The notes beneath the pieces were generated by a model. The model had not been told where the DNA came from, made no database searches, and saw nothing but the letters and a program-made list of their open reading frames with translations. A program made the position numbers and the translations under genes. This document shows, in pieces, positions 1 through 6,257 of a stretch of DNA of 7,376 nucleotides (the first letter of the stretch is position 1; every line of letters begins with the position of its first letter). Source of the DNA: Bacillota bacterium (GTDB taxonomy: Bacteria; Bacillota; Bacilli; Paenibacillales; NBRC-103111). Location of the stretch: assembly GCA_023393235.1 (NCBI GenBank), contig JAEWMH010000209.1, forward strand, positions 1-7,376, read 5' to 3'.

Positions 1-793
1 AGTCCACCCCGTCGAAGTCGGAGCCGAAGCCCACATTGTCTTTCCCGCCTAATGCCGCCACATGGTCCAGATGGGTGAGAATATCTTTAATGGCAGGCTC
101 GGACGCTTTTATAAACCAAGGAACGAAGGTAAGCCCCATCATTCCTTTTCGGCCAATTAGAACCTGAATCATCTCATCGGTTAGATTTCGGGGGTGCGGG
201 CACAGCTTACGGACATTGGAGTGGCTGGCGCAGAAGGGCTTGGCCGAAAGCTCGGCCAGCTCCCAGAACCCTTTATCGCTGAGATGGGAAACATCCAAGA
301 TTAAACCGAGCTTGCCGCATTCCTCGATCAGCTTTTTGCCCTTCAGAGTAAATCCACCGTTCCGCGGCTCCAGTACACCGTCCGCAGCCCAGTTGGCATA
401 GTTCCAGGTAAGTCCCAGCATACGGACACCCATAGTGAAGGCCGTACGGAGATTCACCAGGCTTCCCTCCAGCCCGTCCGCCCCTTCGAGGGTGAGAATG
501 GCCCCCAGCTTTCCCGAACCCTCTGCTTCCTTTAAATCGGCTTTGCTGCGGATATGCCGGACACCTTCGTGGTTGGCAATCCGGTTGTGGAAGGTATCGA
601 AGGCCTCCAGCAGCTGGGTGAAGGACACATGCGGCCGGTTGGACACAAACACCGCGAAGCATTGCACAGCTACACCCGCTTTGTTCAGACGGGGAAAGGA
701 GACATCCGCATAGATGCTATCCTGTTTGAAGCTCAGCTCGGCGTGCAGATTCATTTTATCCAGCAAATCGCAATGGGCATCGAAAATTTTCAT
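1..793 (-). CDS. Membrane dipeptidase, peptidase family M19 (partial, C-terminus off the left edge)
   Basis: A zinc-dependent dipeptidase of the renal dipeptidase family, which cleaves dipeptides including some with a D-residue. The ATG at 793 is preceded by AAAAGGAGG (801-809) with a 7-base spacer. 264 codons are visible, against roughly 300-320 in the family, so the end is missing. The metal-site pattern is readable: His7-x-Asp9 in DAHCD, Glu103 in TLEGAD, His170 in DVSHLSD, His191 in ASHSN, and the signature GSDFDG at residues 257-262. No signal peptide or membrane segment is seen at the N-terminus, so a cytoplasmic enzyme is likely despite the family name. It follows spoVS, whose terminator ends only 47 bases before this start. 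I see no good promoter in that gap, so expression may depend on read-through or a promoter overlapping the terminator. The family call is firm; the physiological substrate is unknown. Confidence 0.92.
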   Translation of the reverse strand, partial: MKIFDAHCDLLDKMNLHAELSFKQDSIYADVSFPRLNKAGVAVQCFAVFVSNRPHVSFTQLLEAFDTFHNRIANHEGVRHIRSKADLKEAEGSGKLGAILTLEGADGLEGSLVNLRTAFTMGVRMLGLTWNYANWAADGVLEPRNGGFTLKGKKLIEECGKLGLILDVSHLSDKGFWELAELSAKPFCASHSNVRKLCPHPRNLTDEMIQVLIGRKGMMGLTFVPWFIKASEPAIKDILTHLDHVAALGGKDNVGFGSDFDGVD

Positions 794-840
794 AGGGTTC
801 CCTCCTTTTCTCTCTTTCGATTCACTATATGCGCGAACAC

Positions 841-873
841 AAAAAAACCTGTCTACTGCTTCCCGTAAACAGG
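841..873 (-). terminator. Rho-independent terminator after spoVS
   Basis: Read on the minus strand, arms 865-873 and 848-856 (CCTGTTTAC and GTAGACAGG) form a 9-bp stem with one G-U pair around an 8-base loop. Seven T residues (847-841) follow directly. It lies 48 bases after the spoVS stop and 47 bases before the dipeptidase start. Confidence 0.87.
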
Positions 874-920
874 CGGTCCTGCATATGTCCCCTTACGTGA
901 AGACAACCAACTCCTTCATT

Positions 921-1181
921 CTAACGCGGTTCGACAATGAGCTTAATCGCCGTGCGGTCTTCTCCGTCTATGACTATATCCGTAAACGCCGGTATGCAAA
1001 TCAGATCTACTCCGCCGGGAGCTACAAAGCCGCGGGCAATGGCTACGGCCTTCACGGCCTGGTTCAGTGCGCCTGCTCCAATCGCCTGAAGCTCCGCCGC
1101 TCCCCTTTCCCTCAACACGCCAGCCAGCGCACCTGCTACGGAGTTTGGGTTGGATTTTGCTGAAACCTTTAATACTTCCAT
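921..1181 (-). CDS. spoVS: Stage V sporulation protein S
   Basis: An 86-residue protein that matches the Bacillus SpoVS sequence as I remember it over its whole length: MEVLKVSAKSNPNSVAGA at the start, LNQAVKAVAIARGFV in the middle, and ending IKLIVEPR. SpoVS is a small Alba-like fold protein. In B. subtilis its loss blocks sporulation at stage V, affecting coat assembly and cortex development, and also alters septation. The ATG at 1181 has a GGGAGG ribosome binding site (1190-1195) eight bases upstream. It is flanked by terminators on both sides (1266-1302 upstream, 841-873 downstream), so it looks like its own transcription unit, consistent with a sporulation-specific promoter. Its presence is the main evidence that the host forms spores. 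Confidence 0.97.
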   Translation of the reverse strand: MEVLKVSAKSNPNSVAGALAGVLRERGAAELQAIGAGALNQAVKAVAIARGFVAPGGVDLICIPAFTDIVIDGEDRTAIKLIVEPR

Positions 1182-1228
1182 GAAAGGTACCTCCCAGGGG
1201 ATAGGTGATGAATTCCAGTACCCATCAT

Positions 1229-1256
1229 ATTCACAAGATTTTCATAACATACCATC
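1229..1256 (-). promoter_or_regulatory. Candidate sigma-H promoter of spoVS
   Basis: On the minus strand, GATGGTATG (1256-1248) is followed by exactly 14 bases and TGAAT (1233-1229). This fits the -10 part of the Bacillus sigma-H pattern (RWAGGAWWT, N14, HGAAT), while the -35 part matches at only 6 of 9 positions. B. subtilis spoVS is known to be sigma-H dependent, which motivated the search. The match is suggestive only. Confidence 0.35.
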
Positions 1257-1265
1257 CCTGGTTAC

Positions 1266-1302
1266 AAAAAAAAAGAAGCCGCCCGGTGAAGGACAGCTTC
1301 TT
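1266..1302 (-). terminator. Rho-independent terminator after ymdB
   Basis: On the minus strand, AAGAAGCTGTCC (1302-1291) pairs with GGGCGGCTTCTT (1284-1273) as a 12-bp stem with two G-U pairs and a 6-base loop. Seven further T residues (1272-1266) follow. It starts 16 bases after the ymdB stop and separates ymdB from spoVS. Confidence 0.92.
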
Positions 1303-1318
1303 GGCTTTAACGTTGAGA

Positions 1319-2113
1319 CTATTCGCTGATGTAATTATCCTCGTCCGTGCGGATTTGCTGAATGCTCTTGGCCAGCCCCGTCTGCTCATCCAGCTCGATC
1401 AGGGCGGCGTGGAAATGCCATTTGCCCTCATCGACCACAAACCGGGAAGGCAGCTGGGTCAAAAACCGGTGCATCACACCCTCCTGCTCCATACCCAAGA
1501 TCCCGTCACGGGGGCCGACCATACCCACGTCCGTAAGATAGGCAGTCCCTCCGGGCAGCACCCGGTTGTCATTGCTCTGGACATGGGTGTGCGTACCGAC
1601 TACGGCGGATACCCGGCCGTTCAGATACCAGCCCATGGCAATTTTCTCCGAGGTGGCCTCCGCGTGGAAATCCACAAAAATATATTGATGACGGCTGCCC
1701 TCCCGTTCCAGAATGGCATCCACTGTTTGGAACGGGCAGTCCAACGGGGGCAAAAAGGTTCTGCCCTGCAGATTAATCACCAGCAGGTCCTTTCCTGCCG
1801 CCTTCAGGGACATATAGCCGTTCCCCGGTGTCCCGTAAGGAAAATTGGCCGGGCGGATCAGGCGGGGCTCATCGTCGATAAAATCGAAGATTTCCCGGTT
1901 GTCCCAGGTATGATTGCCCATGGTGATGCCATGAACACCCTGGTCAAAAAATTCTCTTGCGATCGCCTGGTTGATGCCCCGTCCATGGGCGGCATTTTCG
2001 CCGTTCACGAGGACGACATCCGGACGGTATTTGGACTTCAGTCCGGGGAGCACGTTCCGCAGAGCCTTGCGGCCTACAGAACCCACGATATCGCCGATAA
2101 ATAACAGTTTAAT
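1319..2113 (-). CDS. ymdB: YmdB metallophosphoesterase, with apparent ATT start
   Basis: A calcineurin-like phosphoesterase of the YmdB family. In B. subtilis YmdB is a cyclic-nucleotide phosphodiesterase needed for the choice between motility and biofilm. I place the start at an ATT codon (2113). The ribosome binding site GGAGGG (2120-2125) sits six bases before it, the product is then 264 residues as in B. subtilis, and the protein begins (M)KLLFIGDIVGS like its relatives. With this start the metal and catalytic residues fall at Asp8, Glu39, Asn40, Asn67, His68, His150, His175 and His177, which agrees with the B. subtilis numbering. GTG at 2140 and TTG at 2158 are in frame but lack a ribosome binding site and add residues absent from the family. 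The gene follows rny in the usual order and is probably expressed with it; a terminator at 1266-1302 ends the unit. Confidence 0.93.
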   Translation of the reverse strand: MKLLFIGDIVGSVGRKALRNVLPGLKSKYRPDVVLVNGENAAHGRGINQAIAREFFDQGVHGITMGNHTWDNREIFDFIDDEPRLIRPANFPYGTPGNGYMSLKAAGKDLLVINLQGRTFLPPLDCPFQTVDAILEREGSRHQYIFVDFHAEATSEKIAMGWYLNGRVSAVVGTHTHVQSNDNRVLPGGTAYLTDVGMVGPRDGILGMEQEGVMHRFLTQLPSRFVVDEGKWHFHAALIELDEQTGLAKSIQQIRTDEDNYISE

Positions 2114-2119
2114 GGGAAT

Positions 2120-2125
2120 CCCTCC
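2120..2125 (-). promoter_or_regulatory. Ribosome binding site that decides the ymdB start
   Basis: GGAGGG on the minus strand is the only strong Shine-Dalgarno match near the ymdB N-terminus. It lies inside any reading frame begun at GTG 2140 or TTG 2158. It is correctly spaced for ATT 2113: six bases from the last G. Confidence 0.75.
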
Positions 2126-2167
2126 AATTGCCTTGTTCACACGGACCAGGTCTTGCAAGGTCCATGC

Positions 2168-2189
2168 TGCAGGCCGATTAGGCCCTGCA
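2168..2189 (-). repeat. Hairpin in the ymdB leader
   Basis: On the minus strand TGCAGG(G)CC and GGCCTGCA form an 8-bp stem with one bulged G and a 5-base loop. No U run follows, so it is not a terminator for ymdB-direction transcription. It may be a stability or processing element between rny and ymdB. Confidence 0.5.
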
Positions 2190-2218
2190 AAGAAAAGGAA
2201 AGTGGCTAGTTAGCCACT
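2189..2218 (-). terminator. Possible weak terminator after rny
   Basis: On the minus strand AGTGGCT (2218-2212) and AGCCACT (2207-2201) form a perfect 7-bp stem with a 4-base loop. The following tract TTCCTTTTCTTT is T-rich but interrupted. It begins 23 bases after the rny stop. No promoter for ymdB is evident behind it, so partial read-through into ymdB is likely. Confidence 0.55.
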
Positions 2219-2241
2219 CTCCCGGTGTTTCCATAGGTTGT

Positions 2242-3792
2242 TTACTTCGCGTATTCGACTGCGCGGGTTTCCCGGATCACGGTAACCTTGATATGCCCCG
2301 GATAATCCAGCTCGCTTTCGATCTTCTTGGTAATATCCCTTGCCAGACGGAAGGATTCGGTATCGTCCACCTTATCAGGCTGGACCATAACCCGGATTTC
2401 CCGGCCGGCTTGAATAGCGTACGATTTCTCTACGCCTTCGAACGACTCGCAGATATCCTCCAGCTTCTCCAGACGCTTGATATAGGTCTCCAGCGTCTCT
2501 CTCCGGGCACCAGGCCGCGCTGCAGACAAGGCGTCTGCCGCACCTACCAGCATGGCGATGACGGAGGTGGCTTCGCAATCCCCGTGGTGGGATGCGATGC
2601 TGTTGATCACTACGGGATGTTCTTTATACTTTTTGCCAATTTCTACGCCAATTTCAACGTGGGAGCCTTCCACTTCATGATCCAGCGCTTTGCCGATATC
2701 ATGAAGAAGTCCGGCACGTTTCGCCAATGTAACGTCTTCTCCCAGTTCTCCCGCCATAAGTCCTGCCAGGTAAGCCACTTCCATGGAATGCTTGAGTACA
2801 TTCTGGCCGTAGCTTGTACGAAACCGTAAACGTCCCAGAATCTTGATCAGATCCGGGTGCAGACCGTGAACGCCCACCTCAAAGGTGGCTTGCTCCCCGT
2901 ATTCACGGATGCGTTCATCCACTTCCTTGCGCGATTTCTCCACCATTTCTTCGATGCGGGCCGGGTGGATCCGGCCGTCCGCCACCAGCTTCTCCAGCGA
3001 GGTCCGGGCGATTTCCCGGCGGATGGGGTCAAATCCGGACAGGATTACCGCTTCCGGTGTGTCATCGATAATCAAATCGATGCCTGTCAGGGTTTCCAGC
3101 GCACGAATATTGCGCCCTTCACGGCCGATAATCCGGCCTTTCATTTCCTCGTTAGGCAGGGAGACAACAGATACCGTTGTTTCCGCTACATGGTCGGCAG
3201 CACAACGTTGAATGGCGAGAGTAATGATTTCTCTTGCCTTCTTATCGGCTTCCTCTCTGGCTTGAGACTCGATTTCCTTAATCATCTGTGCGGTCTCGTG
3301 ACGTACTTCCTGCTCCACGTTGGTGAGGATAATGGTTCTGGCCTCTTCCATGGTCAGTGCGGAGATCCGCTCCAGCTCGGATACCTGGTCCTTGTAAAGC
3401 TGGTCAATTTGAGCCTGGGTTTCTTCAATGCGCTTCTCTTTATTCGCAACTTGCTCTTCCTTGCGCTCCAGGGAATCAATCTTTTTATCCAGCGTTTCCT
3501 CTTTTTGCAACAATCGCCGTTCTTGTCGTTGAATTTCATTACGACGCTCACGAATGTCTTTTTCAGCTTCGGTGCGGAGACGGTGGACCTCGTCCTTCGC
3601 TTCCACAACCGTTTCTTTCTTCAGTGCATCGGCTTCCTTCTTAGCACCCTCGATAATCTGCTCGGCTGCCTGCTCTGCACTGGAAATTTTCGCTTCAGCA
3701 ATCGATTTGCGGATAAGAAAACCGATCCAAGCGCCAATGAGACCAGTCACGAGCGAGATTGCGATGGTGATGATGACTTCTTGCGTAGACAT
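2242..3792 (-). CDS. rny: Ribonuclease Y
   Basis: RNase Y, the membrane-anchored endoribonuclease that initiates decay and processing of many mRNAs in Firmicutes. The 516-residue product (B. subtilis: 520) shows the full domain order: an N-terminal membrane helix at about 4-27, a long charged coiled coil at about 30-190, a KH RNA-binding domain at about 205-275 with the loop GREG at 223-226, and an HD domain with the catalytic pair His364-Asp365 in LLHDIGKALDHE. The start is ATG 3792, with GAGGAGG about eight bases upstream. A GTG three codons earlier (3801) overlaps that ribosome binding site and is rejected. A sigma-A promoter at 3973-4002 gives a leader of roughly 170 bases. ymdB follows, as in B. 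subtilis. Confidence 0.98.
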   Translation of the reverse strand: MSTQEVIITIAISLVTGLIGAWIGFLIRKSIAEAKISSAEQAAEQIIEGAKKEADALKKETVVEAKDEVHRLRTEAEKDIRERRNEIQRQERRLLQKEETLDKKIDSLERKEEQVANKEKRIEETQAQIDQLYKDQVSELERISALTMEEARTIILTNVEQEVRHETAQMIKEIESQAREEADKKAREIITLAIQRCAADHVAETTVSVVSLPNEEMKGRIIGREGRNIRALETLTGIDLIIDDTPEAVILSGFDPIRREIARTSLEKLVADGRIHPARIEEMVEKSRKEVDERIREYGEQATFEVGVHGLHPDLIKILGRLRFRTSYGQNVLKHSMEVAYLAGLMAGELGEDVTLAKRAGLLHDIGKALDHEVEGSHVEIGVEIGKKYKEHPVVINSIASHHGDCEATSVIAMLVGAADALSAARPGARRETLETYIKRLEKLEDICESFEGVEKSYAIQAGREIRVMVQPDKVDDTESFRLARDITKKIESELDYPGHIKVTVIRETRAVEYAK

Positions 3793-3972
3793 CTGCGTCA
3801 CCTCCTCGTCGTTTCTCCAAGGTGTAGCTTGGGGGTATTCGGTTTTTAATCCGTGGGTTTCAGTCTGCTTTACGCATGCTCAATCGTTTTCGGGTTATTG
3901 CGGTCTTACGGCGGAAGTAATGAATTGGCGAAAGCTCCTGCATATTTAAAGCAAAATAAAATATACATGAAC

Positions 3973-4002
3973 ATTTTAGCTTTTGTCGAAGAACATTGTC
4001 AA
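3973..4002 (-). promoter_or_regulatory. Sigma-A promoter of rny
   Basis: On the minus strand a perfect -35 TTGACA (4002-3997), an 18-base spacer and -10 TAAAAT (3978-3973). AT-rich sequence follows. Predicted transcription starts near 3966, about 170 bases before the rny ATG, so rny is transcribed independently of recX. Confidence 0.8.
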
Positions 4003-4029
4003 GCTATTGACAATCAAATCCAATACATT

Positions 4030-4243
4030 TCTACCCTGCCGTGTAAGGGAGGCATTATCCGTTCCTCTAAAGGCCTGTTTTCAAACCCGCTTGGGGACGT
4101 CTTTCACCGTCATTTCATGCCTTGCTGCGTTACTTTCGCATGACATACCACCGGCACACCTTCACGAAAGTACCTTGCCTGGAAACAAAAAATCGCCAAA
4201 ATCTGCTCGCCACGGAGATTGACTCGCCACTTAGCCACCAAGG
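4030..4243 (-). other. Unexplained segment between recX and the rny promoter
   Basis: The gap between recX and rny is about 450 bases; its promoter-distal half is not explained by a gene or a clear terminator. On the minus strand it contains three copies of TGGCGA within 40 bases (about 4190-4230), then T6, and an inverted repeat at 4131-4172. A 42-codon frame from GTG 4238 to TGA 4110 reads like plausible protein (for example QARYFREGVPVVCHAK), but it has no ribosome binding site. The plus strand is also open through 3983-4222 in a 79-codon frame. Openness on both strands suggests structured RNA, a repeated element or a gene remnant rather than a normal gene. I do not recognise it. Confidence 0.45.
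4131..4172. repeat. 8-bp inverted repeat with 26-base loop
   Basis: TACTTTCG (4131-4138) and CGAAAGTA (4165-4172) are perfect inverted copies. The hexamer CCTTGC also occurs as a direct repeat just outside on both sides. It has no T run, so it is not a terminator. Confidence 0.55.
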
Positions 4244-4912
4244 TCAGAATGCCGTGTCATCCTCCGCCGTTTGTTCTGACGCTTCCCGGACCACCCGCTT
4301 CACCAAATCGTGGGAATATCCCCTGCGCAGAAGGTAGGTCATCACCTTGCGTTTCCGTTCGAAGGGTTCTCCTCCGGTAATCCGCCATTTTTTCACAGCC
4401 GAATCCAGAGCGGCCGCGTATTCCTCTTCGGGATTAATGCTGCCCAGCGCAGACGAAATATCCGCATCATCCACACCCTTCTGAGCAAGCTCCATTTCCA
4501 CCCATTTTCTGCCCTTCTTCTGACTTCTGATCCGGTTCTCCGTCCACAGCTTGGCGAAGGTCTCGTCGTTCAGATACCCTTCCCCGGAAAGGCGTTCTAC
4601 CACTTCACGGATCCGCTCCGGCTCGTATTCCTTTTCCTTCAAATGCAGACGGACCTCCTGCTGTGACCGGGGGCGCCTGCCTATGTACCGGATGGCCTCC
4701 AGATACGCCTGATGCCGCTCATCGTCCCTCACAATCCCCGCAATGGACTCACTGTCCACCGACTCCCCTTTTAGAAGCCTGTGGCGGATCATAATATCCT
4801 CATGCACCGAAAAGGCATATACACCATCAATAAAGAGATTGTAGCGCTTCTTATTGCCTTTCTGCCGTTCTACCGAAGTGATCCATCCGACCTGATCTCC
4901 GCCGTTCGACAT
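4244..4912 (-). CDS. recX: Regulatory protein RecX
   Basis: RecX binds RecA filaments and modulates recombinase activity. The 222-residue product is within the size range of Firmicute RecX proteins. The N-terminal third is a basic, partly beta-strand region (residues 8-60, TSVERQKGNKKRYNLFIDG). The rest follows the RecX pattern of repeated three-helix modules: about 66-110 (AIRYIGRRPRSQQEVRLHL), 111-160 (GYLNDETFAKLWTENRI) and 165-212 (RRGYSHDLVKRVV). It lies directly behind recA, 79 bases away, which is the usual position and implies co-transcription through the hairpin at 4938-4967. The ATG at 4912 has AGAAGGA only about one base upstream, unusually close, and no better in-frame start is visible nearby. 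This may mean weak translation. The acidic C-terminus is normal for the family. Confidence 0.95.
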   Translation of the reverse strand: MSNGGDQVGWITSVERQKGNKKRYNLFIDGVYAFSVHEDIMIRHRLLKGESVDSESIAGIVRDDERHQAYLEAIRYIGRRPRSQQEVRLHLKEKEYEPERIREVVERLSGEGYLNDETFAKLWTENRIRSQKKGRKWVEMELAQKGVDDADISSALGSINPEEEYAAALDSAVKKWRITGGEPFERKRKVMTYLLRRGYSHDLVKRVVREASEQTAEDDTAF

Positions 4913-4937
4913 ATCCTTCTACGTTCCTTTCTGCAAG

Positions 4938-4967
4938 AAGGGCACCCTGTTTATCCAGGGTGCCCTT
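4938..4967 (-). terminator. recA-recX intergenic hairpin, attenuator-like
   Basis: A perfect 12-bp stem, AAGGGCACCCTG with CAGGGTGCCCTT, around a 6-base loop, located 24 bases after the recA stop. On the minus strand it is followed by CTTGCAG, not a T run, so it is at most a leaky terminator and may instead protect the recA mRNA 3' end. In E. coli recX is expressed by partial read-through of a recA terminator; a similar ratio control is plausible here. Confidence 0.6.
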
Positions 4968-4991
4968 ACGGTTGTAGGTATAGCCGCTTGC

Positions 4992-6047
4992 TTATTCCGC
5001 GTCTTCAAAATCCTCCATATCGTCCTCTTCCTCTTCTTCATTGGAAACAGGCGGTATGGTAGTAATGAGATTGCTGTTTTCGCGGATTTTCTTCTCGATG
5101 GCATCGCGCACCGACGGATTATCCTTCAGGAACTGCTTGGCATTCTCGCGGCCTTGACCCAAACGGTCGCCGTTGTAGGAGAACCATGCGCCGCTCTTCT
5201 GGACGATGTCCATTTCGGCGCCGATGTCCACGATGCTGCCTTCCTTGGATACGCCTTCGCCGTACATAATATCAATTTCGCATTGCTTAAAGGGCGGGGC
5301 CACCTTGTTCTTTACAACCTTAATCCGGGTGCGGTTACCCACAATATCGTTGCCCTGCTTCACGGACTCGATACGCCGGATATCCAGACGGACGGTGGAG
5401 TAGAACTTCAACGCACGTCCGCCGGGAGTGGTCTCCGGGTTGCCGAACATTACGCCGACCTTCTCACGGAGCTGATTGATAAAGATGGCAATCACCTTAG
5501 ACTTGTTGATGGCACCGGACAGCTTCCGCAAAGCTTGGGACATAAGCCGGGCTTGCAGACCCACGTGGGAGTCACCCATCTCGCCTTCAATTTCCGCTTT
5601 CGGCACCAGGGCCGCCACGGAGTCCACAACAATGATATCCACGGCGCCGCTGCGTACCAGGGCTTCCGCAATCTCCAGGGCCTGTTCGCCTGTATCCGGC
5701 TGGGACAGGAGGAGCTCGTCTATATTGATGCCGAGCTTGCTGGCGTACAGAGGATCAAGGGCATGCTCCGCATCGATAAATGCGGCTTGTCCGCCTGACT
5801 TCTGCACCTCTGCAATGGCATGCAGTGCAACGGTGGTTTTACCGGAGGATTCCGGCCCGTATATCTCAATAATCCGCCCGCGGGGGAATCCGCCCACGCC
5901 CAGAGCAATATCCAATGCCAGAGAGCCGCTGGGGATGGTCTCCACCTGCATATGGGTGGACTCTCCCAGCTTCATAATAGAGCCTTTACCGAATTGCTTT
6001 TCAATATTGCGAAGTGCCGCTTCCAGTGCTGCGCGACGATCTGCCAA
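4992..6047 (-). CDS. recA: Recombinase RecA
   Basis: RecA forms ATP-dependent filaments on single-stranded DNA, drives strand exchange and stimulates LexA self-cleavage. From TTG 6047 the product is 351 residues. Visible landmarks: Walker A GPESSGKT at 64-71, the catalytic glutamate in DAEHALDP (Glu94), Walker B IIVVDS at 138-143, DNA loop L1 in EGEMGDSHVG at about 154-163, loop L2 GVMFGNPETTPGG at about 198-210, and an acidic tail NEEEEEDDMEDFEDAE typical of the family. I prefer TTG 6047 because the protein then starts MADRRAALE like other Bacilli RecA proteins, and AAAGGGA lies about ten bases upstream. GTG 6056 adds three residues, but the same site would be only two to three bases away. 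Two promoters and a LexA box lie upstream; recX follows. Confidence 0.98.
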   Translation of the reverse strand: MADRRAALEAALRNIEKQFGKGSIMKLGESTHMQVETIPSGSLALDIALGVGGFPRGRIIEIYGPESSGKTTVALHAIAEVQKSGGQAAFIDAEHALDPLYASKLGINIDELLLSQPDTGEQALEIAEALVRSGAVDIIVVDSVAALVPKAEIEGEMGDSHVGLQARLMSQALRKLSGAINKSKVIAIFINQLREKVGVMFGNPETTPGGRALKFYSTVRLDIRRIESVKQGNDIVGNRTRIKVVKNKVAPPFKQCEIDIMYGEGVSKEGSIVDIGAEMDIVQKSGAWFSYNGDRLGQGRENAKQFLKDNPSVRDAIEKKIRENSNLITTIPPVSNEEEEEDDMEDFEDAE

Positions 6048-6082
6048 GAGACTCACTTCCCTTTGATTAGGATGATAATACT

Positions 6083-6111
6083 ATGATAACTGCTTTTTGC
6101 GGTTTTGCCAA
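6083..6111 (-). promoter_or_regulatory. Proximal sigma-A promoter of recA
   Basis: On the minus strand TTGGCA (6111-6106), a 17-base spacer and TATCAT (6088-6083): each hexamer is one base from consensus. Transcription would begin near 6076, about 30 bases before the start codon. The LexA box lies about ten bases upstream of the -35 element. Confidence 0.65.
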
Positions 6112-6160
6112 GGTTTTTTTCGAACATACATTCGTATGCTTGGGAAACAAAAAACCGCAA
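6097..6160. repeat. Inverted repeat enclosing the recA LexA box
   Basis: TTGCGGTTTT (6097-6106) and AAAACCGCAA (6151-6160) are perfect 10-bp inverted copies. An inner pair, CCAAG (6108-6112) and CTTGG (6139-6143), is nested within. The LexA box at 6121-6134 lies almost exactly at the centre. Transcripts from the distal promoter could fold here. The proximal -35 element overlaps the low-coordinate arm. Confidence 0.65.
6121..6134. promoter_or_regulatory. LexA (SOS) box of recA
   Basis: CGAACATACATTCG matches the Bacillus LexA pattern CGAAC-N4-GTTCG at all defined positions but one (A for G in the second half-site). It sits between the two recA promoters, next to the proximal -35 element, consistent with damage-inducible control. 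Confidence 0.85.
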
Positions 6161-6206
6161 CCAAGAGGTCCTCCCTGTTACGGTTCTTCCGCAAACATAT
6201 ACCTAT

Positions 6207-6235
6207 ATTATACCCGTGCACCCGGACGATTGCAA
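6207..6235 (-). promoter_or_regulatory. Distal sigma-A promoter of recA
   Basis: On the minus strand TTGCAA (6235-6230), a 17-base spacer and a perfect TATAAT (6212-6207). Transcription would begin near 6200, giving a leader of about 150 bases that carries the inverted repeat and the LexA box. It lies just downstream of the terminator at 6258-6285. Confidence 0.8.
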
Positions 6236-6257
6236 ATGAAATGTGCCGGAACCTGCC

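Noticed and set aside
1205..2104. A 299-codon plus-strand open frame
   Set aside because: It lies antisense to ymdB, whose protein and catalytic residues are unmistakable. Long antisense frames are common in GC-rich genes.
2857..3849. A 330-codon plus-strand open frame
   Set aside because: It is a shadow of rny on the opposite strand, with no family resemblance.
4030..4080. A tRNA-like stretch (CCTCCCTTACACGGCAGGG on the minus strand)
   Set aside because: It resembles an anticodon arm, but no acceptor, D or T arm can be built around it.
3983..4222. A 79-codon plus-strand frame in the recX-rny gap
   Set aside because: It starts inside the rny promoter on the opposite strand, has no ribosome binding site, and the opposite strand is equally open. 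Kept only as part of the unexplained segment.
4189..4243. A terminator directly after recX (T6 at about 4189-4194 on the minus strand)
   Set aside because: No stable stem precedes the T run; the TGGCGA copies are direct, not inverted.
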